Of a DNA stretch of 64,000 nt, positions 44,511-53,410 are shown piece by piece. Source of the stretch: CATOSP01 sp965216155 (GTDB lineage: Bacteria; Chloroflexota; Dehalococcoidia; Lucifugimonadales; UBA3495); contig CBDCFD010000006.1 of the NCBI GenBank assembly GCA_965216155.1, positions 434,001 through 498,000 on the forward strand, read 5' to 3'. A program made the translations under genes and the position numbers. Below the pieces are notes generated by a model. It was not told the origin of the DNA. It saw only the letters and a program-made list of their open reading frames with translations, and made no database searches. How positions within the stretch are numbered: the first letter of the stretch is position 1; the number at the start of each line of letters is the position of its first letter.

Positions 44511-45982
44511 GGGAATTATATACTTGATTACCCAAAGCCCCCCTAGCTACTTGACTGGCGTCGCCGTACAGTCCCGCAAGGAACTTTTTGCGGTCTTCTG
44601 GGCTTTCGTCAGCCCATGCCAAAAGTTGCTGCCGTTCTTCCTCCCACCGCTCCTTTGCCCTGCGCTGCCGTTCTTCATCCTGGCGTTCCTGTTCCCTGCG
44701 CTGGGATTCCCGTGTTGGCGGGTGGAGCGAACGCTCTGGAGGGTTAGATTCATAGTGGTAGTGTTCTTGTGTGTCCTCGTAGTGACGGTCGTAGAGGATG
44801 CCGTGGCTTGATAGTTGGAGCTGGACTTCTTGGAGTACACATTCTTGGCAACCTGGTCCTTCAAAGGAATAGAGGGCAGGTGCATTCCGTTCCCAAGCTT
44901 TTAAGACGGTGGTGCTGTCCAGGTCGGCTCATCTTCGCCGACCATTGGCGTTGTAGGTGAATAGGGTTGGCCTAGTGGGGCTTTGTATAAAGCCAACGCT
45001 GGCTAACTGGTGAGCCTGTCTGTTTATCCGGTTTTTGGTATCAGAACGCAGGTAGGCTGTTCGGGTCGCGTGTTTTAGGTTGTGGTCTAACCCGACTTGG
45101 ATGATGTACTGGAGTTTGGGTGGCGCTTTGAGTTTTGTTAGTGATACTAAGGTTTTGGCCTCTTCTCTGTGCCGTGTGGCTGCTTCCCGTTCCCACCGGC
45201 GTTCGGCTTGATGTAGAGCTCGTTGCGCTTGCCGACGTGCGGCTTCTTCATCAGCTTCCCGGCAACGTGCGGCTTCTTCATCCTTGCAACGACCGCAAAG
45301 ACTGGGGGATAGGTTCAGCGAGGCATAGGCCAAGGCCCCGGCATCCAGCGCCAGCCCGTCAAGGCCCGGTTCCGAAGCAACCGTATCCGCGCCGTCGTCC
45401 TGGTGAAGCCAGACCGGGCGGATTTTCAAAACCCGGATACCGCTTTGGGAATATGCGTCCGCGGCAGCCTCGTCGACGTCGTGAGTATGGACCACCTCGA
45501 TGACCAACTGTGCACCGTTGCTGTCGGTTATAAGCAGGTCTGAGCGGGTTCCGTCGACGGCGCTGACTTCCCGGTCAATGACGGAACCCGCTTGAGCGAC
45601 GTTGCACGTCAGGGGAACTTCGTCGCAATGGGCGCACAGACGCCCAAGCCTGTATTCGCCCCCCTTGGGCCACTGCGTTGCGGAACCCTGATAGAACAAG
45701 TTCCTAGGCCGTTCTGTGAAGAACCAGGTCGGGGGTGCAGGCAAGGGCTTGCGGTGGTTTGTGGGCATAATGCCATGCTCGGAGTCGTCCCTGCTTTGCA
45801 ACCATAAACTGAGCACAGCCCAGGCAGTGGAATAGGTCGCCGTGGGGCGCATCCCTGATGTGGACTGCATTTCCCACTTCGTTTAGGGCGAGAGGGTACA
45901 CGATATGTGTCAGTGGCGTCATAATCAGTCCGCAAGCCTCCTACTCGGCCAGGGGCTTTGGGTAATCAAGTATATAATTCCC
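44511..45982. mobile_element. 1472-bp transposed element with 31-bp perfect inverted ends and a CoiA-like gene
   Basis: The left end (44511-44541, beginning GGGAATTATATACTTGATTA) and the right end (45952-45982) are perfect 31-base reverse complements. AAATGTAG is duplicated at 44503-44510 and 45983-45990. The host DUF4276 reading frame is restored when the element and one duplicate are removed, so transposition is certain. The only gene inside is a broken CoiA-like nuclease gene on the minus strand, spanning nearly the whole element. I see no transposase. Eight-base duplications occur in IS66, ISL3, IS256 and IS1595, so it may be moved in trans. Confidence 0.88.
44541..45922 (-). pseudogene. 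CoiA-like nuclease gene with several lesions
   Basis: Read in order: ATG 45922, FHCLGCAQFMVAKQGRLRAW then HYAH (CoiA N-terminal zinc/HxxH pattern), TPDLVLHRTA, then a TAG where Lys is expected, and LVLSGFRNAVAQG. In a shifted frame (G-run near 45655) come GEYRLGRLCAHCDEV, RSDLLITDSNGAQLVIEVVH (a PD-(D/E)XK-like nuclease core) and a long Arg/Glu coil. A TGA (about 44929) follows GRRR. The same frame continues with LDSTTVLKAWERNAPALYSF, then a second coil (RREQERQDEERQRRAKERW) to the other end of the element. At least two stops and one frameshift, so it is not expressed as written. Confidence 0.72.
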
Positions 45983-46206
45983 AAATGTAGACACGTCGCA
46001 GCCGGACGAGATAGAAAACCCGAAGCTTCATCTAAAGCATCTGCTAGAAAGGGCCTACACTGCTCGGGTTTCGGAAGAGATCGCCGAGAAACTGGACCCT
46101 CGGACTATCGCCCAACGCAGCGCCAGTTTTCGCGGGTTTTTGGATTCGGTCCGGAATGGGACATCTCTTCCGGCTGCGGCCTGAGAATTAAATGCGGGTG
46201 ACTAAA

Positions 46207-46545
46207 CTACTCGTCCAGGTGAACGGTGGCGGTTACCCGGGGAACGTCCCCCACCACCCTGGTGGTGTGGCCATGGCCCGTCAGGTCTTCAGCCAGGTTG
46301 ACGTCTCCGGCTCCAAGCCGGTGGACAGTCCCGTCGCCAAGGCCGATTTCCGCTTCGCCGGACAGGGTGATGATGTATTGCCTGCGGGGCGCGATATGCC
46401 AATCGCTGAAAGACCCCGGAGGCGAGGCCCTGAAGACTATTCCCTTGGCGTTTTGGAGCTGCGTCCAGGTCGGATGGGAAGCCGGGTCTATCTCCTCGAT
46501 GTGTGATTGTCCGTCGTCGCCGGAATACAATCGTATTGATCCCAT
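46207..46545 (-). CDS. Cupin-domain protein
   Basis: A 112-residue cupin. FSDWHIAPRRQYIITLSGEA is motif 1 (only one His, with Arg-Arg-Gln beyond), and EDLTGHGHTTRV is motif 2. The ATG at 46545 follows GGAGGGGCT. Metal ligands are incomplete relative to classical cupins, so metal content is uncertain. It is divergent from the aldo/keto reductase gene at 46625, sharing a short promoter region. Confidence 0.85.
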   Translation of the reverse strand: MGSIRLYSGDDGQSHIEEIDPASHPTWTQLQNAKGIVFRASPPGSFSDWHIAPRRQYIITLSGEAEIGLGDGTVHRLGAGDVNLAEDLTGHGHTTRVVGDVPRVTATVHLDE

Positions 46546-46624
46546 AGCCCCTCCTGTTATGATGAGTTTCCAGCCTAAATCTTAACCCAAATCTCAAGGG
46601 AAGTGGTATGAAAACCAACCTCGC

Positions 46625-47572
46625 ATGCCTTCAATCATGCTAGGGCTACCTACAAGAGTCCTGGGACGCACCGGGCTGGAAGTCACGACGCTGGGCTTCG
46701 GCGCGTTGGAGCTTCGGGGCATGGTCGCGGGAGTGGGGCGTCCGTTGAATTCCGGTCAGCCGGTCAGGATACTAAACGCCGTTCTGGATGCCGGGATAAA
46801 CTACATAGACGTCGCCGTTGACTACGGGGAAGCCGAAACGCACATCGGCGCGAATATTTCCCACCGCCGGTCCGAATATTACCTGGCCACCAAGTGCGGT
46901 TGCCCCCTGGACAACTCTGTCTTCCGGTCCGAGGAACGCACCAGGTTCGGCGTGCCGATGCCTCGGTTCCACGACTACAGCCGGGACAACATCATCAACG
47001 CCTGCCACCAGAGTCTCAAACGGATGAGGACGGACTACCTGGACATCGTGCAGTTCCACTTCAGCCCGGCAAGGGAGGTCTTTGAACAGGAGGAGGCAAT
47101 CGAGACCCTGCAAGAGCTTCAGCGGCAGGGAAAGGTCCGGTACATCGGTTGCTCTTCCATCCTCCCCAACATCGTTGACCACATTGAAATGGGAGTGTTC
47201 GACGTGTTGCAGGTCCCCTATTCGATCCTGCAACCGGAACATGCCGGGGCGATCGCTTCAGCGGCCGCTGCGGGGATAGGCATAGTCATCCGGGGCGGCG
47301 TGGCCCGGGGAGAGCCCGGCGAAGGACAGGGGGCCGCACAGGTTTGGGACTTGTGGGAGAAGGCGGACCTGGGCGACTTGTTGGAAGATATGACGGCCAC
47401 CGAGTTCATACTCCGCTCCACCATCTCGAACCCCAACGTGCATACCACCATCGTTGGCACCCTTAACCCGGCGCACCTGGAAGAAAACGTGGAGGCAGTG
47501 GTGAAAGGACCGCTCCCAGACCGGGTGCTTGAAGAAGCCCAACGGCGCTTGCAGTCGGCACTAGCCGGTTAG
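46625..47572 (+). CDS. Aldo/keto reductase
   Basis: A 315-residue NAD(P)H-dependent reductase with the AKR (alpha/beta)8 barrel. The catalytic tetrad is in INYIDVAVDYGEAET (Asp and Tyr), YYLATKCG (Lys) and DIVQFHFS (His). RYIGCSSILPN and FDVLQVPYSILQP follow, and the C-terminal cofactor segment is TTIVGTLNPAHLEENV. Similar enzymes reduce sugar or keto substrates. Start at ATG 46625 or the ATG four codons later. A second AKR lies at 62490-63482. Confidence 0.92.
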   Translation: MPSIMLGLPTRVLGRTGLEVTTLGFGALELRGMVAGVGRPLNSGQPVRILNAVLDAGINYIDVAVDYGEAETHIGANISHRRSEYYLATKCGCPLDNSVFRSEERTRFGVPMPRFHDYSRDNIINACHQSLKRMRTDYLDIVQFHFSPAREVFEQEEAIETLQELQRQGKVRYIGCSSILPNIVDHIEMGVFDVLQVPYSILQPEHAGAIASAAAAGIGIVIRGGVARGEPGEGQGAAQVWDLWEKADLGDLLEDMTATEFILRSTISNPNVHTTIVGTLNPAHLEENVEAVVKGPLPDRVLEEAQRRLQSALAG

Positions 47573-47681
47573 CGGTCTGGAACGTTGGAATGGGATTGGT
47601 CTCGATTAGGGGCGGTTCGGGTTTGCCGGGGTATCCGGCGGTGGCCGGAATGGATGCAGTTGCGCCGAATAGAGAACTCCG

Positions 47682-48227
47682 ATGGTGATGAGCCGATTTC
47701 GTTCCGCCGCTCTTGGGACGGTCCGCCCCTTGACCGCATTTGCAATATTGATTCTCGCATCGTCCATGTTATTGGCCTGTTCGTCTTCCACCAGTGACAA
47801 TGGTCCGGCATCGCGCACCGGCGGCGCCCCCGTTCCAGCCACCCGGACAGGGCAGGAAATCTACGCCTCCAACTGTGCTGTTTGCCACGGAGACGCGGCC
47901 CAAGGGCAGCCGAGTTGGCACCTCACCAAAGAGGACGGCACACTTCCTCCCCCTCCCCTCAACGGCGAGGGCCATACCTGGCACCATCCCGACGGCTTCT
48001 TGTACCGAATCGTCAGCCGGGGCGGCACGATACAGGAAGGCCCAGGTATGCCTAGCTTCAAGAGCGCAATGCCGGCATTCGGACAGCAACTCAGCCACGA
48101 AGAGATAGTTGAGGTCATCGGATACGTCAAGGGCCTCTGGGGTGACAAGACCAGTCGAGGTATCTCTATCCGGGAGTCTCAGGAGATCGTAAGTGAGCGA
48201 GACCCATTTCCGCCTGGCGGAGAGTAG
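47682..48227 (+). CDS. Cytochrome c, lipoprotein
   Basis: A 181-residue protein with a lipoprotein signal: ILILASSMLLACSS, with a lipobox LLAC cleaved before Cys 33. A single class-I cytochrome c domain follows, with haem motif CAVCH (near residue 68) and a distal Met likely in GPGMPSFKSAMPAFGQ. The mature protein would be anchored outside the membrane and carry electrons between an oxidoreductase and a terminal acceptor. No partner oxidase is adjacent. ATG at 47682. Confidence 0.88.
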   Translation: MVMSRFRSAALGTVRPLTAFAILILASSMLLACSSSTSDNGPASRTGGAPVPATRTGQEIYASNCAVCHGDAAQGQPSWHLTKEDGTLPPPPLNGEGHTWHHPDGFLYRIVSRGGTIQEGPGMPSFKSAMPAFGQQLSHEEIVEVIGYVKGLWGDKTSRGISIRESQEIVSERDPFPPGGE

Positions 48228-48314
48228 GTTTGCCCTGCGTGAGGGATTTCGTACCCAACGAATAGAGGACTCCGGCCTTCACCGTTGGATCTCACCCACA
48301 ACCAGGAGGATGCA

Positions 48315-49481
48315 ATGAAAAGCAGTTCATCTCGAATTCTGACAACCCATGTGGGCAGTCTGGCGCGTCCACCGGAGATCATGGAACTATTGAGGGCAAA
48401 GGAAGGCGGTAGACCCTACGATGCTGAAACCCTGGCCGCGCTGGTCCGGCAGGAGGTCCAACAGGTGGTCAAGCGGCAAGTCGAGACGGGAGTAGACGTT
48501 CCCAGTGACGGAGAATACGGTAAGCCCAGCTTTTCCACCTATGTCCACGACCGGCTTACCGGATTTGAGGCGAGGCCGCTGGACCCGGGGGAAAGCCCCC
48601 TGTTGAATTGGGGCAGGGACCGCAAGTTGTTCCGGGAGTTTTACCTGGAATATGACGCGCCCAGAGGACCCGGTGCGGGCAGCGGCATAGTATGCACCGG
48701 ACCCATCACCTACCGCGGCCAGGAATTCGTGCAAAGCGACATCGGCAACTTCAAGGCGGCCTTGGAATCGGTCGAACCGGAAGAGGCATTCATCCCGGCG
48801 GTGGCTCCCGGAACCATCGAGCTTCAGCGGAAGAACGAGTATTACGCCACCGATGAAGAGTTCCTGTTCGCAATTGCCGGCGCGATGAGAGAGGAATACC
48901 GGGCCATCGTCGAGGCGGGGTTCATCCTGCAAATCGACGACCCCAGGGTGGTAACCCAGTATGGAATGCCCGACCCCGCGCCTTCGATCGAAGAGTACCG
49001 AAAGTTCGCCTCGTTGCGAGTGGAGGCGATCAACCACGCGATACAGGGGTTGCCGGAAGACCGGGTGCGTTACCACCTGTGTTGGGGTAGCTGGCACGGT
49101 CCCCACGTGACCGATGTTCCCTTGCGGGACATTGTGGACATCGTGCTCCAGGTAAACGCCGGCGCCTATTGTGTGGAAGCGGCCAACCCCCGGCACGCCC
49201 ATGAATGGGAGGTCTGGGAGAACGTGAAGTTGCCTGACGGCAAGATTCTGGTCCCCGGCGTAGTGGCCCACACGACCAATATCGTCGAACATCCCGAGTT
49301 GGTGGCCCAGCGAATCGTCAATTACGCCAGGATGCTGGGCCGGGAAAACGTCATCGCCGGGACAGACTGCGGTTTCTCCCAGGGCGCATACAATCCCAGG
49401 GTGCACCCGTCCATCATGTGGGCCAAGCTAGAAGCCCTGGCCGAGGGCGCCGCGCTGGCCTCTCAAAAGCTATGGAGTTGA
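48315..49481 (+). CDS. Cobalamin-independent methionine synthase II-like protein
   Basis: A 388-residue MetE-C-like TIM barrel. It has TTHVGSLARPPEI at the start, VDVPSDGEYGK, PAVAPGTIELQRKNEYYATD, ILQIDDPRVVTQYG, RYHLCWGSWHGPH (His and Cys metal ligands), GAYCVEAANPRHAHEWEVW, and GTDCGFSQGAYNPRVHPS. This single-domain family is found widely; it likely uses a zinc-bound thiol, but the methyl donor and acceptor are unknown. ATG 48315 with AGGAGG six bases upstream, preferred over 48285. Confidence 0.9.
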   Translation: MKSSSSRILTTHVGSLARPPEIMELLRAKEGGRPYDAETLAALVRQEVQQVVKRQVETGVDVPSDGEYGKPSFSTYVHDRLTGFEARPLDPGESPLLNWGRDRKLFREFYLEYDAPRGPGAGSGIVCTGPITYRGQEFVQSDIGNFKAALESVEPEEAFIPAVAPGTIELQRKNEYYATDEEFLFAIAGAMREEYRAIVEAGFILQIDDPRVVTQYGMPDPAPSIEEYRKFASLRVEAINHAIQGLPEDRVRYHLCWGSWHGPHVTDVPLRDIVDIVLQVNAGAYCVEAANPRHAHEWEVWENVKLPDGKILVPGVVAHTTNIVEHPELVAQRIVNYARMLGRENVIAGTDCGFSQGAYNPRVHPSIMWAKLEALAEGAALASQKLWS

Positions 49482-49527
49482 CCCGTTCGCAAGGCGACTT
49501 GATCCGGGCAAACCAGGGGAGCCGGGA

Positions 49528-50688
49528 CTACGGCTCCCCGAAGCACTTCACAGCGTTTTCCCACATGATCTTCGGCAACAGGTCTTGGTCCAACGCCTCC
49601 CATCCCAACACCAGGTCCACCGAGCTTGGGAAACGGGTCTCCGGATGGGGATAGTCGGAGCTGTACATGAGCAAGTGGCTGCCCATCATGCCGGACACCA
49701 TCTTGATCATCTCCGGACCCTCATGCAGCACGATGGAGGCAAAGAACCGGCCGCCGGTCATGTACTCGGTCATGGTCTGCTTCAATTCGGGGACGTAACC
49801 CATGTATTCCACTTGGTCCTGCATCCGGGCGGCCCAGAAAGGCAACCAACCGAATCCCGACTCCAGGATGGAGAACCGGATCGACGGATAGCGGTCCATT
49901 ATCCCCGCTCCAATGAACGAGGCCACCGCCCTCATTGCGCCCCAGGGGTGCGAGGCAGTCCGGCCAATGAACGGGTTCGACCAGAGGTCTCTGTACCCGG
50001 GGTATCCACCGGAAAATGAGTGATGGACCACGCACAGGCCCTCTTCTTCCACCGCGGCCCAAATCGGGTTTAGGGACGGGTGGTCCAGGGGGAAGTCCAG
50101 CGGCAGGTTGAGCCATATACCCACCGCCCAGGGGGTGCTTCCCCAGGCCTTAATCTCCTGGACCGAGTCCTCAATAAACCTGGCGTCCAGAGTCAGCAGG
50201 GCCTTGAGACGGTGGGGAGATGTTCCGCAGAAATCGTTCAAGAACCGGTGATTCGCCCGGATGAACTCCGCGTCCACCGACGGATCGTCGTGGCCCCTGG
50301 GCACTCCGGGGACCATAAGTTGGACATCCACGCCCTCTTCATCCATATCCCTCAACCGGCTATGCGCGACCCATTCGCCGTCGGCGGTGGGCAGCTTGGC
50401 GCCCATAAACTTCTGGCCCCGGCGCTCGGCCCCGGCCTGGGGAGCGGCCTCTCCCAGGGTACGGGGAGCGTCCGCCCCCCAGCCGCCGCCGGACCCGCCC
50501 AGGTTATACCGGTGGGAGTACGGCGGCTCCAGGGTAGCTCCAGCGGAGGTCCTCCTGATGGGCGATTTGTACTTTTCCAGGTCCGGCAGCATCTTCCTGA
50601 CCGAGGAAGCCAAATAGGGTTCGAGTCCCTCTGCCGAAGCAGTGACGTGGGTGTCCGAGTCGTACACTCTCATTCCGTTTCTCATCAA
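49528..50688 (-). CDS. Amidohydrolase family protein
   Basis: A 386-residue Amidohydro_2 enzyme. The N-terminus RVYDSDTHVTASAEGL carries the first metal position (DxH), followed by RLRDMDEEGVDVQLMVPG, GLCVVHHSFSGGYPG (ligand His pair), SIRFSILESGFGWLPFWAARM (as SIRFSILESGFGWLPF and WAARM) and LLMYSSDYPHPE with the catalytic Asp. It resembles ACMSD-type decarboxylases and related hydrolases. Start at ATG 50688 or the next codon. The 350-base upstream stretch is gene-free. Confidence 0.9.
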   Translation of the reverse strand: MMRNGMRVYDSDTHVTASAEGLEPYLASSVRKMLPDLEKYKSPIRRTSAGATLEPPYSHRYNLGGSGGGWGADAPRTLGEAAPQAGAERRGQKFMGAKLPTADGEWVAHSRLRDMDEEGVDVQLMVPGVPRGHDDPSVDAEFIRANHRFLNDFCGTSPHRLKALLTLDARFIEDSVQEIKAWGSTPWAVGIWLNLPLDFPLDHPSLNPIWAAVEEEGLCVVHHSFSGGYPGYRDLWSNPFIGRTASHPWGAMRAVASFIGAGIMDRYPSIRFSILESGFGWLPFWAARMQDQVEYMGYVPELKQTMTEYMTGGRFFASIVLHEGPEMIKMVSGMMGSHLLMYSSDYPHPETRFPSSVDLVLGWEALDQDLLPKIMWENAVKCFGEP

Positions 50689-51044
50689 TCGGCCCCTTTT
50701 TTGGATATTGGCGCTGCTTTATAGCTGGCCGCCCGCGGCCCGGTCCCGGCCAGCTAATTCCGCAGGCTATGTTTGCTAGAAATATAGAGGCAGAGCTGGT
50801 CGTTTGTCCATCCGAAGGGCGTAGCCGCGTTGGCCGGTACATGGTCAACGGCCGTTGAAGCGGCTATACTTTGATGCTGAAACGGACCTTCGATAAAAGG
50901 AATTTGCCGGAGGCCATCGACGGCGGTGATGCGTATGCATTCAACTCGGAAAGGGGCCTTGCCGTCTCTAACCCTTGGCGGAATGCCAGGCGCGACGGTC
51001 GCAGCCGGCAACCGGCCTCGCTCCGACGGGCCGGGAGGGGCATG
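50689..51044. other. Intergenic region between divergent genes
   Basis: No gene seen. A weak promoter-like pair TGGTCA with 17 bases to TATACT lies near 50840-50870, pointing toward the reductase gene at 51045. The frame open from 50871 joins that gene but has no family similarity before 51045. Confidence 0.4.
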
Positions 51045-51968
51045 ATGCGAGTTGGGTTTGTTGGCGTCGGCACTATGGGCAACCCCATGGCCCGCTGCTT
51101 GATCGAGGCAGGTCACCAGCTAACGGTGTACGACATACGCCGGGAGGCCACGACGAACCTCTGCGAGATGGGAGCCTCCTGGGCGGATAGCCCCCGCGCG
51201 GCAGCGGAGTCCAGCCAGGTGGTGTTCATGTCTCTGCCGGGACCCGGCGAGGTGGAGCAAGCTGTTTTGGACCCGGATATGGGAATATTGGGCGGCCTCT
51301 CCGGGAGTGGAGCAATCATTGACACGACCACGAATTCGCCCGCCGTGTCCCGCCGCGTATCGTCGATTTGCCGAGGCCAGAGAGTGGAGATGCTGGACGC
51401 GCCGGTCAGCGGCAGACCGCCGGGCATGACCGTGATGGCGGGAGGCGATCAGGCAACCTTCAACGAGTACCGGCCGCTGCTAGAGGTGATGGCGGGGAAC
51501 ATCTTTTACCTCGGGGAAAACGGGGCGGGCTGCATAACCAAGCTGGTCACCCAGTACCTGGGGTATTCAAACTTCGTGACCGCCATCGAAGGGCTTATCA
51601 TCGGCGCTAAAGCGGGAGTAGACCTGGGTATGCTGGCCCGGGTGGTCCCGGTCAGCGCGGGGGCCAGCCGCGTGTTCGACAACATCCCCCGCTCGGTACT
51701 TACCGGGGAGTTTGTGTCCGGCGGAACGTTGGACATTGTCGCCAAAGACCTGCATCTAGCCTGCGAAATGGCCCGGGACGCGCAGGCCCCGGCGGCAATG
51801 GGCAACATCGCCGACGACGTATTCCAGCGCGGGCAGGCGTTGGGCTGGGGACAAGAGGGGTTCGCCACGGCGGCCCGTGTGCTGGAACAGATGGCGGGGG
51901 TGGAATTGCGGGCAGAGCCTTCCGGCGGGTATCCCGGTTACCGGCAGGCAGACCCCCGCCGGGAGTAG
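51045..51968 (+). CDS. 3-hydroxyisobutyrate dehydrogenase-like NAD(P)-dependent oxidoreductase
   Basis: A 307-residue beta-hydroxyacid dehydrogenase. It has RVGFVGVGTMGNPMARCLIE (NAD-binding, near residue 2), VVFMSLPGPGEVEQAV, MLDAPVSGRPPGMTVMAGGD (substrate segment), GAGCITKLVTQYLGYSNFVT (catalytic Lys in the ITKL block) and KDLHLACEMA. Start at ATG 51045; GGAGG at 51034-51038 is better spaced for it than for ATG 51042. It lies 42 bases before the Rieske oxygenase operon, so it may act on the same pathway. Confidence 0.92.
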   Translation: MRVGFVGVGTMGNPMARCLIEAGHQLTVYDIRREATTNLCEMGASWADSPRAAAESSQVVFMSLPGPGEVEQAVLDPDMGILGGLSGSGAIIDTTTNSPAVSRRVSSICRGQRVEMLDAPVSGRPPGMTVMAGGDQATFNEYRPLLEVMAGNIFYLGENGAGCITKLVTQYLGYSNFVTAIEGLIIGAKAGVDLGMLARVVPVSAGASRVFDNIPRSVLTGEFVSGGTLDIVAKDLHLACEMARDAQAPAAMGNIADDVFQRGQALGWGQEGFATAARVLEQMAGVELRAEPSGGYPGYRQADPRRE

Positions 51969-52010
51969 AGATTCCCCGTTGTCCAATCGAACCGATCTGT
52001 TGGGAGAGTA

Positions 52011-53393
52011 ATGGAGATGGTTGCAACCTCCGAGAACCGCGTCACCGGCGATCTTGTGAACGTCGACACCGGGTTGATCAGCCGCGAAATCTTCGTAAAT
52101 CGAGAAATATACGAACAGGAGCAGGAACAGGTGTTTGCCCGCGCCTGGCTGTTCGTGGGCCACGAGGCGCAAGTGCCCAAACCCGGAGACTTTTTCGTTT
52201 CCTCTATGGGCGAGGAGTCGGTAATCCTTTGCCGGGACCGGGAGGGGCAAGTAAACGTATTCCTGAACTCCTGTATGCACCGCGGCATGAAGGTATGCCG
52301 GTACGACGAGGGGAACACACCGGTCTTCACCTGCCCGTACCACGGTTGGAGCTACGCCACCGACGGCAAGCTGGTCGGCGTGCCGTATTTCAAGGACGCC
52401 TACCATCAGGAGTTGGACAAGTCCAGGTGGGGACTGGTTAAAGTCCCCCAGATGTGCAACTACAAGGGCGGGATTTGGGCCACCTGGGATGAGTCTGCCC
52501 CTCCGTTCCTGGACTACATCGGGGGGTTCAAGCTCTACCTGGACCTGCTGATGGACAGTTGGGACGGGGCGGAGGGCGGCACCGAGGTTTTCGGTGGGGT
52601 CGAAAAATGGCTGGTGCCCTCCAATTGGAAGTTCCCCGCAGAGAACTTCATCGGCGACCGTTACCACAACATCAGTCACCGTTCGGTGGACCTTGTAGGG
52701 ATCGGCCCCAGCGGCACGGGGCGCCGGGACACAGGTGAACGGGCCAACGCCCGGATGTTGGACGTTAGTTTCCCGGAACGGGGCCACGGCACGGTGATGG
52801 CGCTCCGGCCGATGGACGCGCCCATACCCCAGGCGTACCAGGACCTGCCGATACTGGCCGAATACTTCCGGCACTGCGAGGAAGAAAGGAAACGGAAGGC
52901 CGGGCAGCTATGGCGGCTGCTGGGTGGCCCCGGCACCGTCTTCCCCAACATGTCCTACCTGCCGCGCCAGCCCAGGAGCATTGCCGTTTGGCACCCGAGG
53001 GGCGTCGACAAGACCGAGGTGTGGCGGTGGTTCTTGGTGGACGCCAATGCGCCGCAGGAGGTCAAGGACTACTTGCGCCATTACTACATCCGCTACTCCG
53101 GGCCGGGGGGCTTGACCGAGCAGGACGACATGGAGAACTGGAACTACGCCCACGCGGCCAGCAGCGGGGTTGTGGCCAGGCGCTACGCCTATAACTACGA
53201 GATGGGGCTGGGTTACGGGACGCCCACATATGAGAATGACGGGCTGAAGTTGCCGGGCCAGATTATGGATACCACCGAGCATAGGGCGGCGGAGCAGAAC
53301 CAACGGGGGTTCTACCGGCGTTGGGCGGAGTTCATGGACGCCGGCGACTGGGGCAGCCTGACCACCTGGCGCAATGGCGCCAGCCACGGATAA
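52011..53393 (+). CDS. Rieske dioxygenase alpha (catalytic) subunit
   Basis: A 460-residue ring-hydroxylating oxygenase large subunit. The N-terminal Rieske centre is in NSCMHRGMKVC and CPYHGWSY (Cys-x-His and Cys-x-x-His). The mononuclear iron site is in NFIGDRYHNISHRS (two His), with Asp expected later near ENWNYAHA. It pairs with the beta subunit gene at 53411 in one operon. Substrate unknown; the family hydroxylates aromatic or heteroaromatic rings using electrons from a reductase and ferredoxin not found adjacent. ATG 52011 or 52017. Confidence 0.92.
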   Translation: MEMVATSENRVTGDLVNVDTGLISREIFVNREIYEQEQEQVFARAWLFVGHEAQVPKPGDFFVSSMGEESVILCRDREGQVNVFLNSCMHRGMKVCRYDEGNTPVFTCPYHGWSYATDGKLVGVPYFKDAYHQELDKSRWGLVKVPQMCNYKGGIWATWDESAPPFLDYIGGFKLYLDLLMDSWDGAEGGTEVFGGVEKWLVPSNWKFPAENFIGDRYHNISHRSVDLVGIGPSGTGRRDTGERANARMLDVSFPERGHGTVMALRPMDAPIPQAYQDLPILAEYFRHCEEERKRKAGQLWRLLGGPGTVFPNMSYLPRQPRSIAVWHPRGVDKTEVWRWFLVDANAPQEVKDYLRHYYIRYSGPGGLTEQDDMENWNYAHAASSGVVARRYAYNYEMGLGYGTPTYENDGLKLPGQIMDTTEHRAAEQNQRGFYRRWAEFMDAGDWGSLTTWRNGASHG

Positions 53394-53410
53394 ACGGGAG
53401 GTCTCATAAC

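Larger units (their letters stand above)
44357..46184 (+). pseudogene. AAA15 ATPase/DUF4276 chimeric remnant, interrupted by a transposed element
   Basis: The first 24 codons (MKLLRLTAKNYRSLRDADIK) are the start of a RecF/AAA15-type ATPase. They run straight into WHLEAWFFGDAEHLRDYLGG, which belongs to the C-terminal half of a DUF4276 (Toprim-like) protein, so an internal deletion fused the two genes that normally sit side by side. At AAATGTAG (44503-44510) the element 44511-45982 is inserted. Beyond its second AAATGTAG the DUF4276 frame resumes exactly: ENPKLHLKHLLERAYTARV, SEEIAEKLDPRTIAQRSASF and RGFLDSVRNG to TGA at 46182-46184. ATPase-DUF4276 pairs are seen in defence-type loci. Confidence 0.8.

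Noticed and set aside
44446..44811. Hydrophobic plus-strand ORF of 121 codons as a membrane protein
   Set aside because: It is the antisense of the Arg/Glu-rich coil of the CoiA-like gene, which produces Leu/Phe/Pro-rich shadows.
44541..45922. TGA after GRRR in the CoiA-like gene as selenocysteine
   Set aside because: No Cys is expected there, the gene also has a TAG and a frameshift, and CGA to TGA explains it.
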